From: Pantoea eucalypti
Lineage (GTDB): Bacteria > Pseudomonadota > Gammaproteobacteria > Enterobacterales > Enterobacteriaceae
Direction of reading: 5' to 3'
DNA: 64,000 bases
Assembly: GCF_009646115.1 (NCBI RefSeq)
Contig: NZ_CP045721.1
Location: 372,001-436,000 of the forward strand
The notes beneath the pieces were generated by a model. It was not told where the DNA came from. It saw only the letters and a list, made by a program, of their open reading frames with translations, and did no database searches. Both the position numbers and the translations under genes were made by a program. Below are positions 37,633 to 45,895 of this stretch, one piece after another; the first letter of the stretch is position 1, and each line of letters starts with the position of its first letter.

Positions 37633-38544
37633 ATGAACGCTTCCGCTGGCATAGCGATGAAGATCACAGCTGCGTTAAGTTCAACGCTGATGCTGGCTTG
37701 TGTTAAAGGACTGGATGGCGCAATCCCGGTCGGTGAAGTGATATTTTTCCGTTCGGTGCTGGCATTGGTCCCACTGTTAATCTGGCTGAGTTTTCAGGGC
37801 AGCATCCTGGATGGCATTCGCACCCGGAATATTCGCGGACATTTTGTGCGAGGACTGGCCGGAACCGGCGGCCTCTATTTCAGTTATCTGTCGCTGCTCT
37901 ACATTTCCCTGACCGATGCCACCGCAATTAACTATGCTGCGCCACTTTTTACCGTGCTACTGGCGGCATTGTTTCTGCGTGAAAAAGTCCGGCACCATCG
38001 CTGGGTGGCGGTTTTTACCGGTTTTAGCGGCATCCTGGTCATGTTCTCCGGGCATCTCACCCTGACGAGTCAGGCCACATTCTCGCTCTCATCCTCAGTG
38101 GGCATTCTGCTGGCGTTAATGGCAGCCTTATGTACTGCCTGTGCGCTGGTTCAGATTCGGTTTCTTAACGGGAAAGAGAAGCCCGGTGCTATCGCATTCT
38201 GGTTTGCTGTCACCACGGCGCTAACGTCGCTGGTTACGCTTCCGGGCGGCTGGAAAGTCCCTCAGGGTAACCAGCTGGCATTACTGGTGGGATGTGGACT
38301 GCTGGGCGGTATCACGCAGATCCTGATGACTCTGAGCCTGCGGTACGCCGAAGCCTCACTGCTGGCGCCGTTTGATTACACGACGTTGATCTGGTCGGTG
38401 GCGGTGGGCTATCTGCTTTTGGGTAATCTGCCGACTTCCACCACCGTTATCGGTGCAATTCTGGTGGTGATCGGCGGTCTCTATTCGGTGTTGTATGAGC
38501 GATATCGCTTCCGGAAAGCACGGGTGGTTGATGCCACCGGTTGA
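37633..38544 (+). CDS. EamA/DMT-family membrane transporter
   Basis: 303 residues from ATG 37633; the frame opens earlier (37522) but that part is not membrane-like. Ten hydrophobic helices in two EamA repeats are visible, with repeat 1 containing FFRSVLALVPLLIWL and TDATAINYAAPLFTVLLAALFLREK, and repeat 2 SLRYAEASLLAPFDYTTLIWSVAVGYLLLGNLP. Family members export metabolites or amino acids; the substrate is unknown. The ribosome-binding site is weak. It is divergent from lplA. Confidence 0.8.
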   Translation: MNASAGIAMKITAALSSTLMLACVKGLDGAIPVGEVIFFRSVLALVPLLIWLSFQGSILDGIRTRNIRGHFVRGLAGTGGLYFSYLSLLYISLTDATAINYAAPLFTVLLAALFLREKVRHHRWVAVFTGFSGILVMFSGHLTLTSQATFSLSSSVGILLALMAALCTACALVQIRFLNGKEKPGAIAFWFAVTTALTSLVTLPGGWKVPQGNQLALLVGCGLLGGITQILMTLSLRYAEASLLAPFDYTTLIWSVAVGYLLLGNLPTSTTVIGAILVVIGGLYSVLYERYRFRKARVVDATG

Positions 38545-38632
38545 CCTCCCGACACCGTCGTCTGGCATCGTTGATACCCGGATGATAACGCAGGGTGAAT
38601 AATTTGTGATCGGGGCAGGAGAACCTGTTACG

Positions 38633-38644
38633 GTAATCGATTAC
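38633..38644. promoter_or_regulatory. LacI-type operator, distal copy
   Basis: GTAATCGATTAC, a perfect 12-base palindrome with the central CG typical of LacI/GalR operators, 29 bases from a second copy. Confidence 0.75.
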
Positions 38645-38660
38645 TTTCACACCATCAAAA

Positions 38661-38674
38661 AGTAATCGATTACT
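38661..38674. promoter_or_regulatory. LacI-type operator, proximal copy
   Basis: AGTAATCGATTACT, a perfect 14-base palindrome, 16 bases before the ATG of the MFS gene. The LacI regulator encoded at the end of the same operon is the likely ligand. Confidence 0.78.
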
Positions 38675-38690
38675 TATTCACGAGGTTCCC

Positions 38691-39920
38691 ATGATTGCAA
38701 CGGTGCAGGCGCGCGCAGGCCAGCGGGTGCAGCATAAGCTGCTGGTGCCGCGACTCTCTCTCATGATGTTTATGCAGTTTTTTATCTGGGGCAGCTGGTC
38801 GGTCACGCTGGGGCTGGTGATGACCCGACACAATATGCCGTTGCTGATTGGTGATGCGTTTTCAGCCGGACCTATCGCCTCAATTCTCTCGCCGTTTGTG
38901 CTCGGCATGCTGGTGGATCGCTTTTTCCCTTCGCAAAAAGTCATGGCCGTGATGAACCTGGCGAGCGCAGCCATCCTCTGGTTTGTGCCACAGGCGCTGA
39001 TTGCGGAGAACGGCGCGCTGCTAATCGCACTGTTATTTGGCTATACGCTCTGCTTTATGCCGACGCTGGCACTCTCAAATAACATCGCCTTTCACAGCCT
39101 CGCCAGCAGTGAGCGGAGTTTCCCCATCGTCAGAGTCTTCGGCACCATCGGCTGGATCGTGGCGGGGATCTTTATCGGCGTGACCGGCATTGCTGACAGC
39201 GTGGCGGTGTTTCAGCTGGCGGCGCTCTGCTCGATAGTGCTGGCGATTTACAGCCTGACGCTGCCGCATACGCCGGCACCAGCCAAAGGTTTGCCGTTGA
39301 AAGTCCGCGATCTCTTCTGTGCGGACGCCTTCGCACTGCTGCGACAGCGTCATTTCATGGTCTTTGCTCTGTGCGCCACGCTGATTTCCATTCCGCTGGG
39401 CACCTATTACGCCTTCACCGCCTCGTGGCTGGCGGATGCCGGTATCCGGGACGTCAGCACGCTGATGTCACTGGGACAGATGTCTGAAATTCTGTTCATG
39501 CTGATCATCCCACTGCTGTTTCGTCGCCTCGGCGTCAAAACCATGCTGCTGATTGGGATGATGGCGTGGTTTGTTCGCTACGCCCTGTTCGCGCTGGGCA
39601 TGAGCGATGAGACGCGCACGCTGATCTACCTCGGCATCCTGTTGCATGGTGTCTGTTACGACTTTTTCTTCGTGGTGGGATTTATCTACACCGATCGGAT
39701 TGCCGGTGAAAAGGTGAAAGGTCAGGCGCAGAGCATGGTGGTGATGTTCACCTACGGCATTGGCATGCTGCTGGGATCCCAAATCTCCGGTTCTCTGTAC
39801 AACCATCTGGTGGCGGGCAATGCCACAGCCCAGAGCTGGGCGTTATTCTGGTGGATCCCCGCGATTGCTGCAGCGCTGATTGCGATTATCTTCTTCTTCT
39901 CGTTCAAATACCGTGATTAG
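38691..39920 (+). CDS. MFS nucleoside/sugar:H+ symporter (NupG/XapB/YegT-like)
   Basis: 409 residues, twelve helices. The N-terminal LSLMMFMQFFIWGSWSVTLG, the LSNNIAFHSLASSERSFPIVRVFGTIGWIVAG segment and DFFFVVGFIYTDRIAGEKVKGQAQ are hallmarks of the nucleoside:H+ symporter family that includes NupG, XapB and YegT. First gene of an operon with a TIM-barrel isomerase and a LacI regulator, so a sugar or glycoside is a likelier substrate than a nucleoside. CGAGG precedes the ATG. Confidence 0.82.
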   Translation: MIATVQARAGQRVQHKLLVPRLSLMMFMQFFIWGSWSVTLGLVMTRHNMPLLIGDAFSAGPIASILSPFVLGMLVDRFFPSQKVMAVMNLASAAILWFVPQALIAENGALLIALLFGYTLCFMPTLALSNNIAFHSLASSERSFPIVRVFGTIGWIVAGIFIGVTGIADSVAVFQLAALCSIVLAIYSLTLPHTPAPAKGLPLKVRDLFCADAFALLRQRHFMVFALCATLISIPLGTYYAFTASWLADAGIRDVSTLMSLGQMSEILFMLIIPLLFRRLGVKTMLLIGMMAWFVRYALFALGMSDETRTLIYLGILLHGVCYDFFFVVGFIYTDRIAGEKVKGQAQSMVVMFTYGIGMLLGSQISGSLYNHLVAGNATAQSWALFWWIPAIAAALIAIIFFFSFKYRD

Positions 39921-39943
39921 GCGATAGCAGGACACAGGAGTTA

Positions 39944-41008
39944 ATGATGAGAACAATTAAGGGGCCGGGCATCTTCCTGGCACAGTTCATCACCCCGCAG
40001 CCGCCGTTTAACTCGCTGGAAGGGCTGGGGAAGTGGGCCGCCGGGCTGGGATATCAGGCACTGCAGATCCCCTGTCATCAGCCTGCTATTTTCGATCTTA
40101 AAAAGGCGGCGGAGAGTCAGACGTACTGTGACGAGGTGCGAGGGGTGCTGGCCGGTTTCGGACTGGAGATCAGCGAGCTTTCTACCCATCTTGAAGGTCA
40201 ACTGGTAGCGGTTAATCCGGCTTACGACCTGGCATTTGATAATTTTGCCCCGGCGGCATTACGTGGCGATCCGGCCCGGCGCACTGAGTGGGCTATTGCC
40301 ACACTGAAGAGGGCTGCGGCTGCCTCAGAGAAGCTCGGCCTGCGTGCGCATGCCACATTTTCTGGTTCGCTCGCCTGGCCCTGGTTTTACCCGTGGCCAC
40401 CGCAGCATGACGCGCTGTTTGATGAGGCGTTTGCTGAGCTGGCGCGCCGCTGGCTGCCGGTGCTGGATCTGTTTGACCATCACGGCATTGACCTCTGTTA
40501 TGAAATTCATCCCGGCGAAGACCTGCATGACGGTGTCACGTTTGAGCGTTTTCTGGCGGAGGTTAATCACCACCCGCGCTGCAATATCCTGTTCGATCCC
40601 AGCCATCTCCTGCTGCAACACATCGATTATCTGCAATTCATCGACCTTTATCATTCGCGCATCAAAGCCTTTCACGTCAAGGATGCTGAGTATCAGCTTA
40701 ACGGGCGCAGCGGCGTTTACGGCGGCTATCAGCCCTGGCTGGCCCGCGCAGGACGGTTTCGATCGCCTGGCGATGGTCAGATCGACTTCAGCCGTATCTT
40801 CAGCAAGCTGGCGCAGTATGGCTATGACGGATGGGCAGTACTGGAGTGGGAGTGTTGCCTGAAGGATAGCGAGACGGGTGCGCGTGAAGGCGCGGAGTTT
40901 ATCCGCCGGCATATCATTCCGGTGTCTGATCGCGCTTTTGATGATTTTGCTCTGGCAGAGAACGGCCCATCAGTACGCCATCAGTTGGGCCTGGATCGTG
41001 ACACCTGA
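39944..41008 (+). CDS. Sugar phosphate isomerase/epimerase-family TIM-barrel protein
   Basis: 354 residues. The fold is that of xylose isomerase-like TIM barrels: GIFLAQFI at strand 1, LCYEIHPGEDLHDG, NILFDPSHLLLQHIDYLQFI, IKAFHVKDAEY and WAVLEWECCL carry the acidic and histidine metal ligands expected (Glu, Asp, His, Glu). It is longer than IolE/IolI-type members. The reaction is likely isomerisation or epimerisation of a keto-sugar, but the substrate is unknown. It starts 23 bases after the transporter with GGAG close to two adjacent ATGs (39944, 39947). Confidence 0.75.
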   Translation: MMRTIKGPGIFLAQFITPQPPFNSLEGLGKWAAGLGYQALQIPCHQPAIFDLKKAAESQTYCDEVRGVLAGFGLEISELSTHLEGQLVAVNPAYDLAFDNFAPAALRGDPARRTEWAIATLKRAAAASEKLGLRAHATFSGSLAWPWFYPWPPQHDALFDEAFAELARRWLPVLDLFDHHGIDLCYEIHPGEDLHDGVTFERFLAEVNHHPRCNILFDPSHLLLQHIDYLQFIDLYHSRIKAFHVKDAEYQLNGRSGVYGGYQPWLARAGRFRSPGDGQIDFSRIFSKLAQYGYDGWAVLEWECCLKDSETGAREGAEFIRRHIIPVSDRAFDDFALAENGPSVRHQLGLDRDT

Positions 41009-41076
41009 GGCCATTTTGCAGATTCAGCGGCTGTGTTATGTGGGCGATCTGCACGGATTCAAACAGAAGGAGCGCT

Positions 41077-42057
41077 ATGTCTATACAGAGAATCGCCCGG
41101 ATGGCGGGCGTCTCGGTCGCTACCGTTTCAAGAGTGCTGAATAACAGCGACAGCGTGAAACCGGCTAATCGCCAGAAAGTCCTCGCGGCAATTGAAGAGA
41201 GCAACTATCAGCCCAATCTGCTGGCACGTCAGTTGCGTACAGCGCGCAGTTCAATGATCCTTGTGCTGGTTTCAGATATCTCCAACCCGTTTTGCGCTGA
41301 GGTTGTCAAAGGCATTGAGGAGCAGGCGGAGAAAAACGGCTATCGCATCCTGTTATGTAACTCGGGCGCGGACATCGCCCGTTCACGGTCCAGTCTGCAA
41401 CTGCTCTCCGGCAAGATGGTGGATGGCATCATCACCATGGATGCCTTCAGCAAACTGCCGGAACTGAGTCAGCTGATAGGTTCGGCACCCTGGGTTCAGT
41501 GCGCCGAACATGATGATAACGGCCAGATCTCCTGCGTCGGCATTGATGATGAAGCCGCTGCGCAGTCCGTGGTGCACTATCTTGCCAGGCAGGGACGAAA
41601 GCGCATCGCGCTGATCAATCACGACCTGAGCTACCGTTATGCCCGCCTGCGTCAGCAGGGCTACACCACAGAGCTTGATGAACAGCAACTGAGCTGGCAG
41701 GCCATCGCGTATGCCAGTGCACTGAGTTTCAGTGCCGGTAAAGCAGCAATGAATCAACTGCTGGCTGCTGAAAGCCGGCCTGATGCGGTGTTTGCGGTTT
41801 GCGATACGCTGGCCGCCGGTGCGATGGCGGCGATTCAGCAGGCGGGACTGCGGATCCCTCAGGATTTCGCCGTGGTGGGGTTTGACGGCAGCGAACTGGC
41901 CAGCATGGTCTCACCGCCGCTGACCACACTGGCTCAGCCCTCAAAGGAGATTGGTCGTCGCGCCTGTGAGCTGGTGTTGCAGAAAATTGCCTGGCCCGAC
42001 GCGCCGCCGCAATCTGTGATTATGCAGGGTGAGCTGGTGGTGCGAGCCAGCAGCTGA
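41077..42057 (+). CDS. LacI-family repressor of the sugar operon
   Basis: 326 residues from ATG 41077 with AAGGAG four bases upstream; upstream in-frame codons belong to the intergenic region. The N-terminal HTH reads IQRIARMAGVSVATVSRVLNNSDSVKPANRQKVL with the hinge helix NLLARQLRT, followed by a periplasmic-binding fold (LVLVSDISNPFCAEVVKGIEE, DGIITMDAF, DAVFAVCDTLAAGAMAA, VVGFDGSELASMVSPPLTTL). It is co-directional with its targets, and two palindromes before the first gene are its probable operators. Confidence 0.88.
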   Translation: MSIQRIARMAGVSVATVSRVLNNSDSVKPANRQKVLAAIEESNYQPNLLARQLRTARSSMILVLVSDISNPFCAEVVKGIEEQAEKNGYRILLCNSGADIARSRSSLQLLSGKMVDGIITMDAFSKLPELSQLIGSAPWVQCAEHDDNGQISCVGIDDEAAAQSVVHYLARQGRKRIALINHDLSYRYARLRQQGYTTELDEQQLSWQAIAYASALSFSAGKAAMNQLLAAESRPDAVFAVCDTLAAGAMAAIQQAGLRIPQDFAVVGFDGSELASMVSPPLTTLAQPSKEIGRRACELVLQKIAWPDAPPQSVIMQGELVVRASS

Positions 42058-42220
42058 ACGCCTCACCCGCATACCCTTCATCGGGATATTGTCGCTCATA
42101 TTGTCCACCTAAATGAGACAGTGATTGCCAGATCAGGTCATTGTGTGGCACTCAGGTTTACTTATATGCTGTTTCCATCGAAGGGCATTCGCACTTCCCG
42201 AATCAACGAAGGGGCAGAAT

Positions 42221-42946
42221 ATGATTGAGCAAAGATTGTCAGAGCAACGCGGTGTGGGCGATCACGGCTGGCTGAATTCACGTCACACCTTCTCTTTTGC
42301 AAACTACTGGGATCCGAAACAGGCGGGCTTCTCCGATCTGCTGGTGATTAATGATGACCGGGTTGCCAAAGGACGGGGTTTTGGCGCCCATCCGCACAGC
42401 AACATGGAGATTATCTCTTATGTGCTGGAAGGGGCGCTTGAGCACAAAGACTCAATGGGAACCGGTTCGGTGATTGTCCCTGGCGATGTGCAACTGATGA
42501 GTGCCGGTAGCGGTGTGACCCACAGCGAGTTCAACCACTCCGGCACCGAGGGTGTGCATTTCCTGCAAATCTGGGTGGTACCCGCAGAGAAAAACACTCC
42601 GCCAGGTTATCAGCAGATCTCCGTCAGCGAAGCAGATAAGCGCGGTAATCTGCGGCTGATTATTTCGCCGGACGGTGAAAATGGGGCATTACGGGTACGC
42701 CAGGATATTCGCATCTATGCAGGACTGTTCCAGGGCGATGAGCAGCAGACTATTACACTCCCGGACGATCGCTACGCCTATATTCATGTGGCGCGTGGCA
42801 GTGTCAGAGTCAATGGGCTGCAGTTTAATGCCGGAGATGGTGCGCGGGTTCGCGACGAGAAAACGCTGTCGTTCAGTCATGGTGAAGGCGCAGAGGTGCT
42901 GTTATTCGACCTGCGTCCGAATGAAGTGAATCATCCAACCCGATAA
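42221..42946 (+). CDS. Pirin-family protein (YhhW-like)
   Basis: 241 residues from ATG 42221, with AAGGGG upstream; an in-frame start at 42125 would add an unlikely segment. The bicupin pirin pattern is clear: WLNSRHTFSFANYWDP, GFGAHPHSNMEIISYVLEGALEHKDSMG with the metal-binding His-His, GSGVTHSEFNHS and HFLQIWVVP. E. coli YhhW of this family has quercetin dioxygenase activity in vitro; physiological roles remain vague. It is convergent with the next hydrolase gene, sharing a terminator. Confidence 0.88.
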   Translation: MIEQRLSEQRGVGDHGWLNSRHTFSFANYWDPKQAGFSDLLVINDDRVAKGRGFGAHPHSNMEIISYVLEGALEHKDSMGTGSVIVPGDVQLMSAGSGVTHSEFNHSGTEGVHFLQIWVVPAEKNTPPGYQQISVSEADKRGNLRLIISPDGENGALRVRQDIRIYAGLFQGDEQQTITLPDDRYAYIHVARGSVRVNGLQFNAGDGARVRDEKTLSFSHGEGAEVLLFDLRPNEVNHPTR

Positions 42947-42950
42947 AACG

Positions 42951-42982
42951 AAAACTGCGCGGTGAAAGCCGCGCAGTTTTTT
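42951..42982. terminator. Bidirectional terminator between pirin and hydrolase
   Basis: AAAACTGCGCGG-TGAAAG-CCGCGCAGTTTT, perfect 12-base-pair stem with A- and T-runs. Confidence 0.92.
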
Positions 42983-42985
42983 GCA

Positions 42986-43807
42986 TCACTGCGCGTTAAG
43001 GAACGCCAGCAGATCCTGATTCAGCTGATCCTGATGCGTCACGGCGAAACCATGTGGCGCGTTGTCGTAAATCCTGAGTTCAGCACCCTCAATCATCTCC
43101 GCCGCAACCTTGCCGGTGGTTTCAAACGGCACGACCTGGTCGTTGCTGCCATGAATGACCAGTGTCGGCACATTCACTTTCGCCACGTCGGCACGGAAAT
43201 CGGTCTCCGCGAAGGCGGTCACGCAATCCACGGTACTTTTGAGTGAGGCCAGCAGCGCGATGTTCAGCGTCTGCGTCATGACACCATCGGAGACGGTCTG
43301 TCCGGCATTAGTGCCGTAGAACGGCGTCGCGAACTCTTTGATAAACTGCGCGCGATCCTTGAGCAGGCCATCACGAATGCCTTCGAACACCGACATATCG
43401 ACACCCTGCGGATAGTCTGCCGTTTTGCCAAAGATAGGTGTAACGGCACCGAGCAGCACCAGTGCCCCGACGCGATCGCTGCCATAGCTGCCGATATAAC
43501 GCGTGACGTCACCGCCACCCATAGAGAAGCCCACCAGCGTCACGTTCTGCAGGTCAAGATGGGTGATCAGGTCGTTGATGTCCGACGCAAAGGTATCGTA
43601 GTTATTGCCGTTCCAGGGCTGATCTGAGCGGCCAAAGCCACGGCGGTCAAATGCAATCACCCGATAGCCATGGTCGGCCAGAAAGTTCATCTGGCTGTCC
43701 CACATGTCGGCATCCAGCGGCCAGCCGTGGCTGAACAAAACAGGCTTACCGGTTCCCCAGTCTTTAAAGTAGATCTGTGTACCGTCGGTCGTTTTAAAGG
43801 TGCTCAT
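42986..43807 (-). CDS. Alpha/beta hydrolase, non-heme chloroperoxidase-like
   Basis: 273 residues. The nucleophile elbow is GFSMGGGDVTRYI, the oxyanion region is FSHGWPLDADMWDSQ and the catalytic acid/His lie in VIHGSNDQVVPFE and APHGFAVTHQDQL. This is the esterase/perhydrolase group once called non-heme chloroperoxidases; the substrate is unknown. It is the last gene of a minus-strand operon-like series with the MFS, DoxX and amidohydrolase genes (48-base gap to the MFS stop). Confidence 0.85.
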   Translation of the reverse strand: MSTFKTTDGTQIYFKDWGTGKPVLFSHGWPLDADMWDSQMNFLADHGYRVIAFDRRGFGRSDQPWNGNNYDTFASDINDLITHLDLQNVTLVGFSMGGGDVTRYIGSYGSDRVGALVLLGAVTPIFGKTADYPQGVDMSVFEGIRDGLLKDRAQFIKEFATPFYGTNAGQTVSDGVMTQTLNIALLASLKSTVDCVTAFAETDFRADVAKVNVPTLVIHGSNDQVVPFETTGKVAAEMIEGAELRIYDNAPHGFAVTHQDQLNQDLLAFLNAQ

Positions 43808-43855
43808 GGTATTGCCCTCTGTATGACGTGATGAATGATGAGAAGGTGTAGCCAG

Positions 43856-45484
43856 TCACACTGGCGCCACCAGATAGCGAACCTCGGGGAGATTTTCACC
43901 CTGATGAAAAGCGAAAACCCGCCGCTCTATCTTTTTGTCGTTGATGGTGTAGCGCTCTTTCTGACGCAGATGCTCGACCCAGGAGCCGACCACAAACGTC
44001 TCGACGAAAATACCGGGCTGCAGGATATCTTCATAAAGTGACCAGTTGATGGCGCCACCACGACGTCTGACCCGCCGCATATCCTGCATGCAGACGGTAA
44101 AGGCATGTGCATCATCAATAGTAATCCGGTATTCGTAATTTACCATCACTGGCCCTCGTTCATGACGGATATCCAGTGCAGGCGCATTAACGCCATCGCC
44201 AACCATATCGAGATTGAGATCGGGATCCTGATCGAGACGCCAGCGCCAGACGGTGCTGCTGGCGAGCACCATCCCCAGCGCGGCGACGCAGAGCGACAGC
44301 GGAATGCCGAAGTGCGAGGCGAGCTGTCCCCAGAGGGCGCTGCCTGCGGTCATCGATCCAAAGAACACTGTCAGATAGACCGCCAGCGCACGCGCTTTCA
44401 CCCATTTCGCGGCGCTCCGCTGTGCGCCAAGATTCAGCGTCGACAGCACCGCGATCCAGGCAAAGCCGGTGAAGAACTCAAAGGCATTGAGTAGCCAGAA
44501 GTGCCGCACAAAGGCCAGCGCCAGCATGGTCATGGCGAAGAGAAGACTGGCGAGCACCATCAGGCGATCGGAGCTTAAGTGACGACGCAAACGCGGCAGC
44601 AGCACAGCGCCGGTAATCGCGCCGACACCGATGCAGGCCAGCATGATGCCGTAGCCGCCAGGGCCGAGGCCCAGTTCACGACGTGCCACCAGCGGCAGCA
44701 ATGCCCAGCCCGCGCTGCCAAACAGGAAAAACGAGAAGGTTCGCACCAGTACGTTACGCAAGACCGGTGCCGCATGAACGTAGCGAAGACCGGCCCGTAC
44801 CGCCGGGTAGAAGTGTTCGGGCGGAAGACGCTGGACGCTTGGCTCCGCTTTCCAGCGCCAGAGCACCCAGGTGACACCCAGCACCGATAGTGCATTAAGC
44901 AGGAAGACCATCCAGGGGCCGGCGAACGACAGGATCAGGCCACCCAGTGCCGGTCCGATAGCGCGACTGATATTAATGCCCAGGGAGTTAAGAGCAATGG
45001 CAGGCCCGAGCTCCGGTTTGGTCACCAGATCCGGCACGATCGCCTGGAACGGCGGCGAACTCATGGCGGCACCCGCGCTCAGCAAAAAGGCAGCGCCCAG
45101 CAGCACGCCGGGTGTCACATGACCGGTCCAGGCCAGTACGGTCAGCCCGGCGGCGGCGGTAAACGTCCACAGTTGGGAAAACAGCAAATATTTACGGCGG
45201 TCAACGATGTCCGCCATCACCCCGGAGGGCAGTGCAAAGAGAAACATCGGCAGGCTGCTGGCTGCCTGCACCAGCGCCACGGCCAGAGGATCGGCACTCA
45301 GCGTCAGCATGGTCCAGTTCACGCCGACATCATTCATCCATGATCCGATATTTGAAACCACAGTGGCGATCCATAACATACGGAACACCGGCTGACGCAG
45401 TGGCTGTAACGGCGAAACCTCATTAGTGGGCCGCACATCAGGCTGTTCCTGCTCAACCTGATGAATATCATTAACCTGTGCCAT
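43856..45484 (-). CDS. MFS_3-type exporter with C-terminal soluble domain
   Basis: 542 residues from ATG 45484, preceded by AGGGGAGG. About 415 residues form a 12-helix transporter of the EntS/MFS_3 type (FRMLWIATVVSNIGSWMNDVGVNWTM, ADIVDRRKYL). The remaining ~125 residues (starting about DPDLNLDMVGDG, then VNYEYRITIDDAHAFTVCMQDMRRVRRRGG) are hydrophilic and resemble the alpha+beta extension seen in MFS_3 proteins, possibly an ABM-like fold. Export of a small metabolite is likely. Its start overlaps the end of doxX by 14 bases, so the two are translationally linked. Confidence 0.8.
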   Translation of the reverse strand: MAQVNDIHQVEQEQPDVRPTNEVSPLQPLRQPVFRMLWIATVVSNIGSWMNDVGVNWTMLTLSADPLAVALVQAASSLPMFLFALPSGVMADIVDRRKYLLFSQLWTFTAAAGLTVLAWTGHVTPGVLLGAAFLLSAGAAMSSPPFQAIVPDLVTKPELGPAIALNSLGINISRAIGPALGGLILSFAGPWMVFLLNALSVLGVTWVLWRWKAEPSVQRLPPEHFYPAVRAGLRYVHAAPVLRNVLVRTFSFFLFGSAGWALLPLVARRELGLGPGGYGIMLACIGVGAITGAVLLPRLRRHLSSDRLMVLASLLFAMTMLALAFVRHFWLLNAFEFFTGFAWIAVLSTLNLGAQRSAAKWVKARALAVYLTVFFGSMTAGSALWGQLASHFGIPLSLCVAALGMVLASSTVWRWRLDQDPDLNLDMVGDGVNAPALDIRHERGPVMVNYEYRITIDDAHAFTVCMQDMRRVRRRGGAINWSLYEDILQPGIFVETFVVGSWVEHLRQKERYTINDKKIERRVFAFHQGENLPEVRYLVAPV

Positions 45485-45893
45485 AACGCCTCCCCTTAGG
45501 TTTCGCTGCGCCGATGCGCCAGCCACCTGGCCCGGTCAGCGCCAGCGTGGTAAAGATAATCAGCAGCAGCCAGCCGAACTGGCCTTCCGCCAGTGACCAG
45601 CCAGGGTGGACTACCAGCATTGCAACCAGCAGTACCGCGATAATCGGCAGGCAGGCAATCCGGCTTCCCCAGCCGATAATAATGAAAATCGGGCAGATGA
45701 CTTCCGCCACGATAGCGGGCAGCAGGCTCATCATCGGTCCCAGCCCGAAGGGATCTTCGATGCGCGTCAGTTCTTCGCTGAAATGCAGAATTTTCGGCAG
45801 CCCATGTGCCTGTAACAACAGCAGGCTGCCGGTCAGGCGCAGGAAGAACAGCCCCGCGTTGATGCGGGGCGAAAGAGCGATAGCATAGTTCAT
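45471..45893 (-). CDS. DoxX-family membrane protein
   Basis: 140 residues with four hydrophobic helices, including LFFLRLTGSLLLLQAHGLPKIL, LLPAIVAEVICPIFIIIGW, CLPIIAVLLVAMLVVHPGW and FGWLLLIIFTTLALTGPG. The DoxX family covers small membrane proteins linked to quinone/thiosulfate metabolism and to oxidative stress complexes; which applies here is unknown. It lies three bases after the amidohydrolase stop and overlaps the MFS start. Confidence 0.85.
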   Translation of the reverse strand: MNYAIALSPRINAGLFFLRLTGSLLLLQAHGLPKILHFSEELTRIEDPFGLGPMMSLLPAIVAEVICPIFIIIGWGSRIACLPIIAVLLVAMLVVHPGWSLAEGQFGWLLLIIFTTLALTGPGGWRIGAAKPKGRRYGTG

Positions 45894-45895
45894 GA

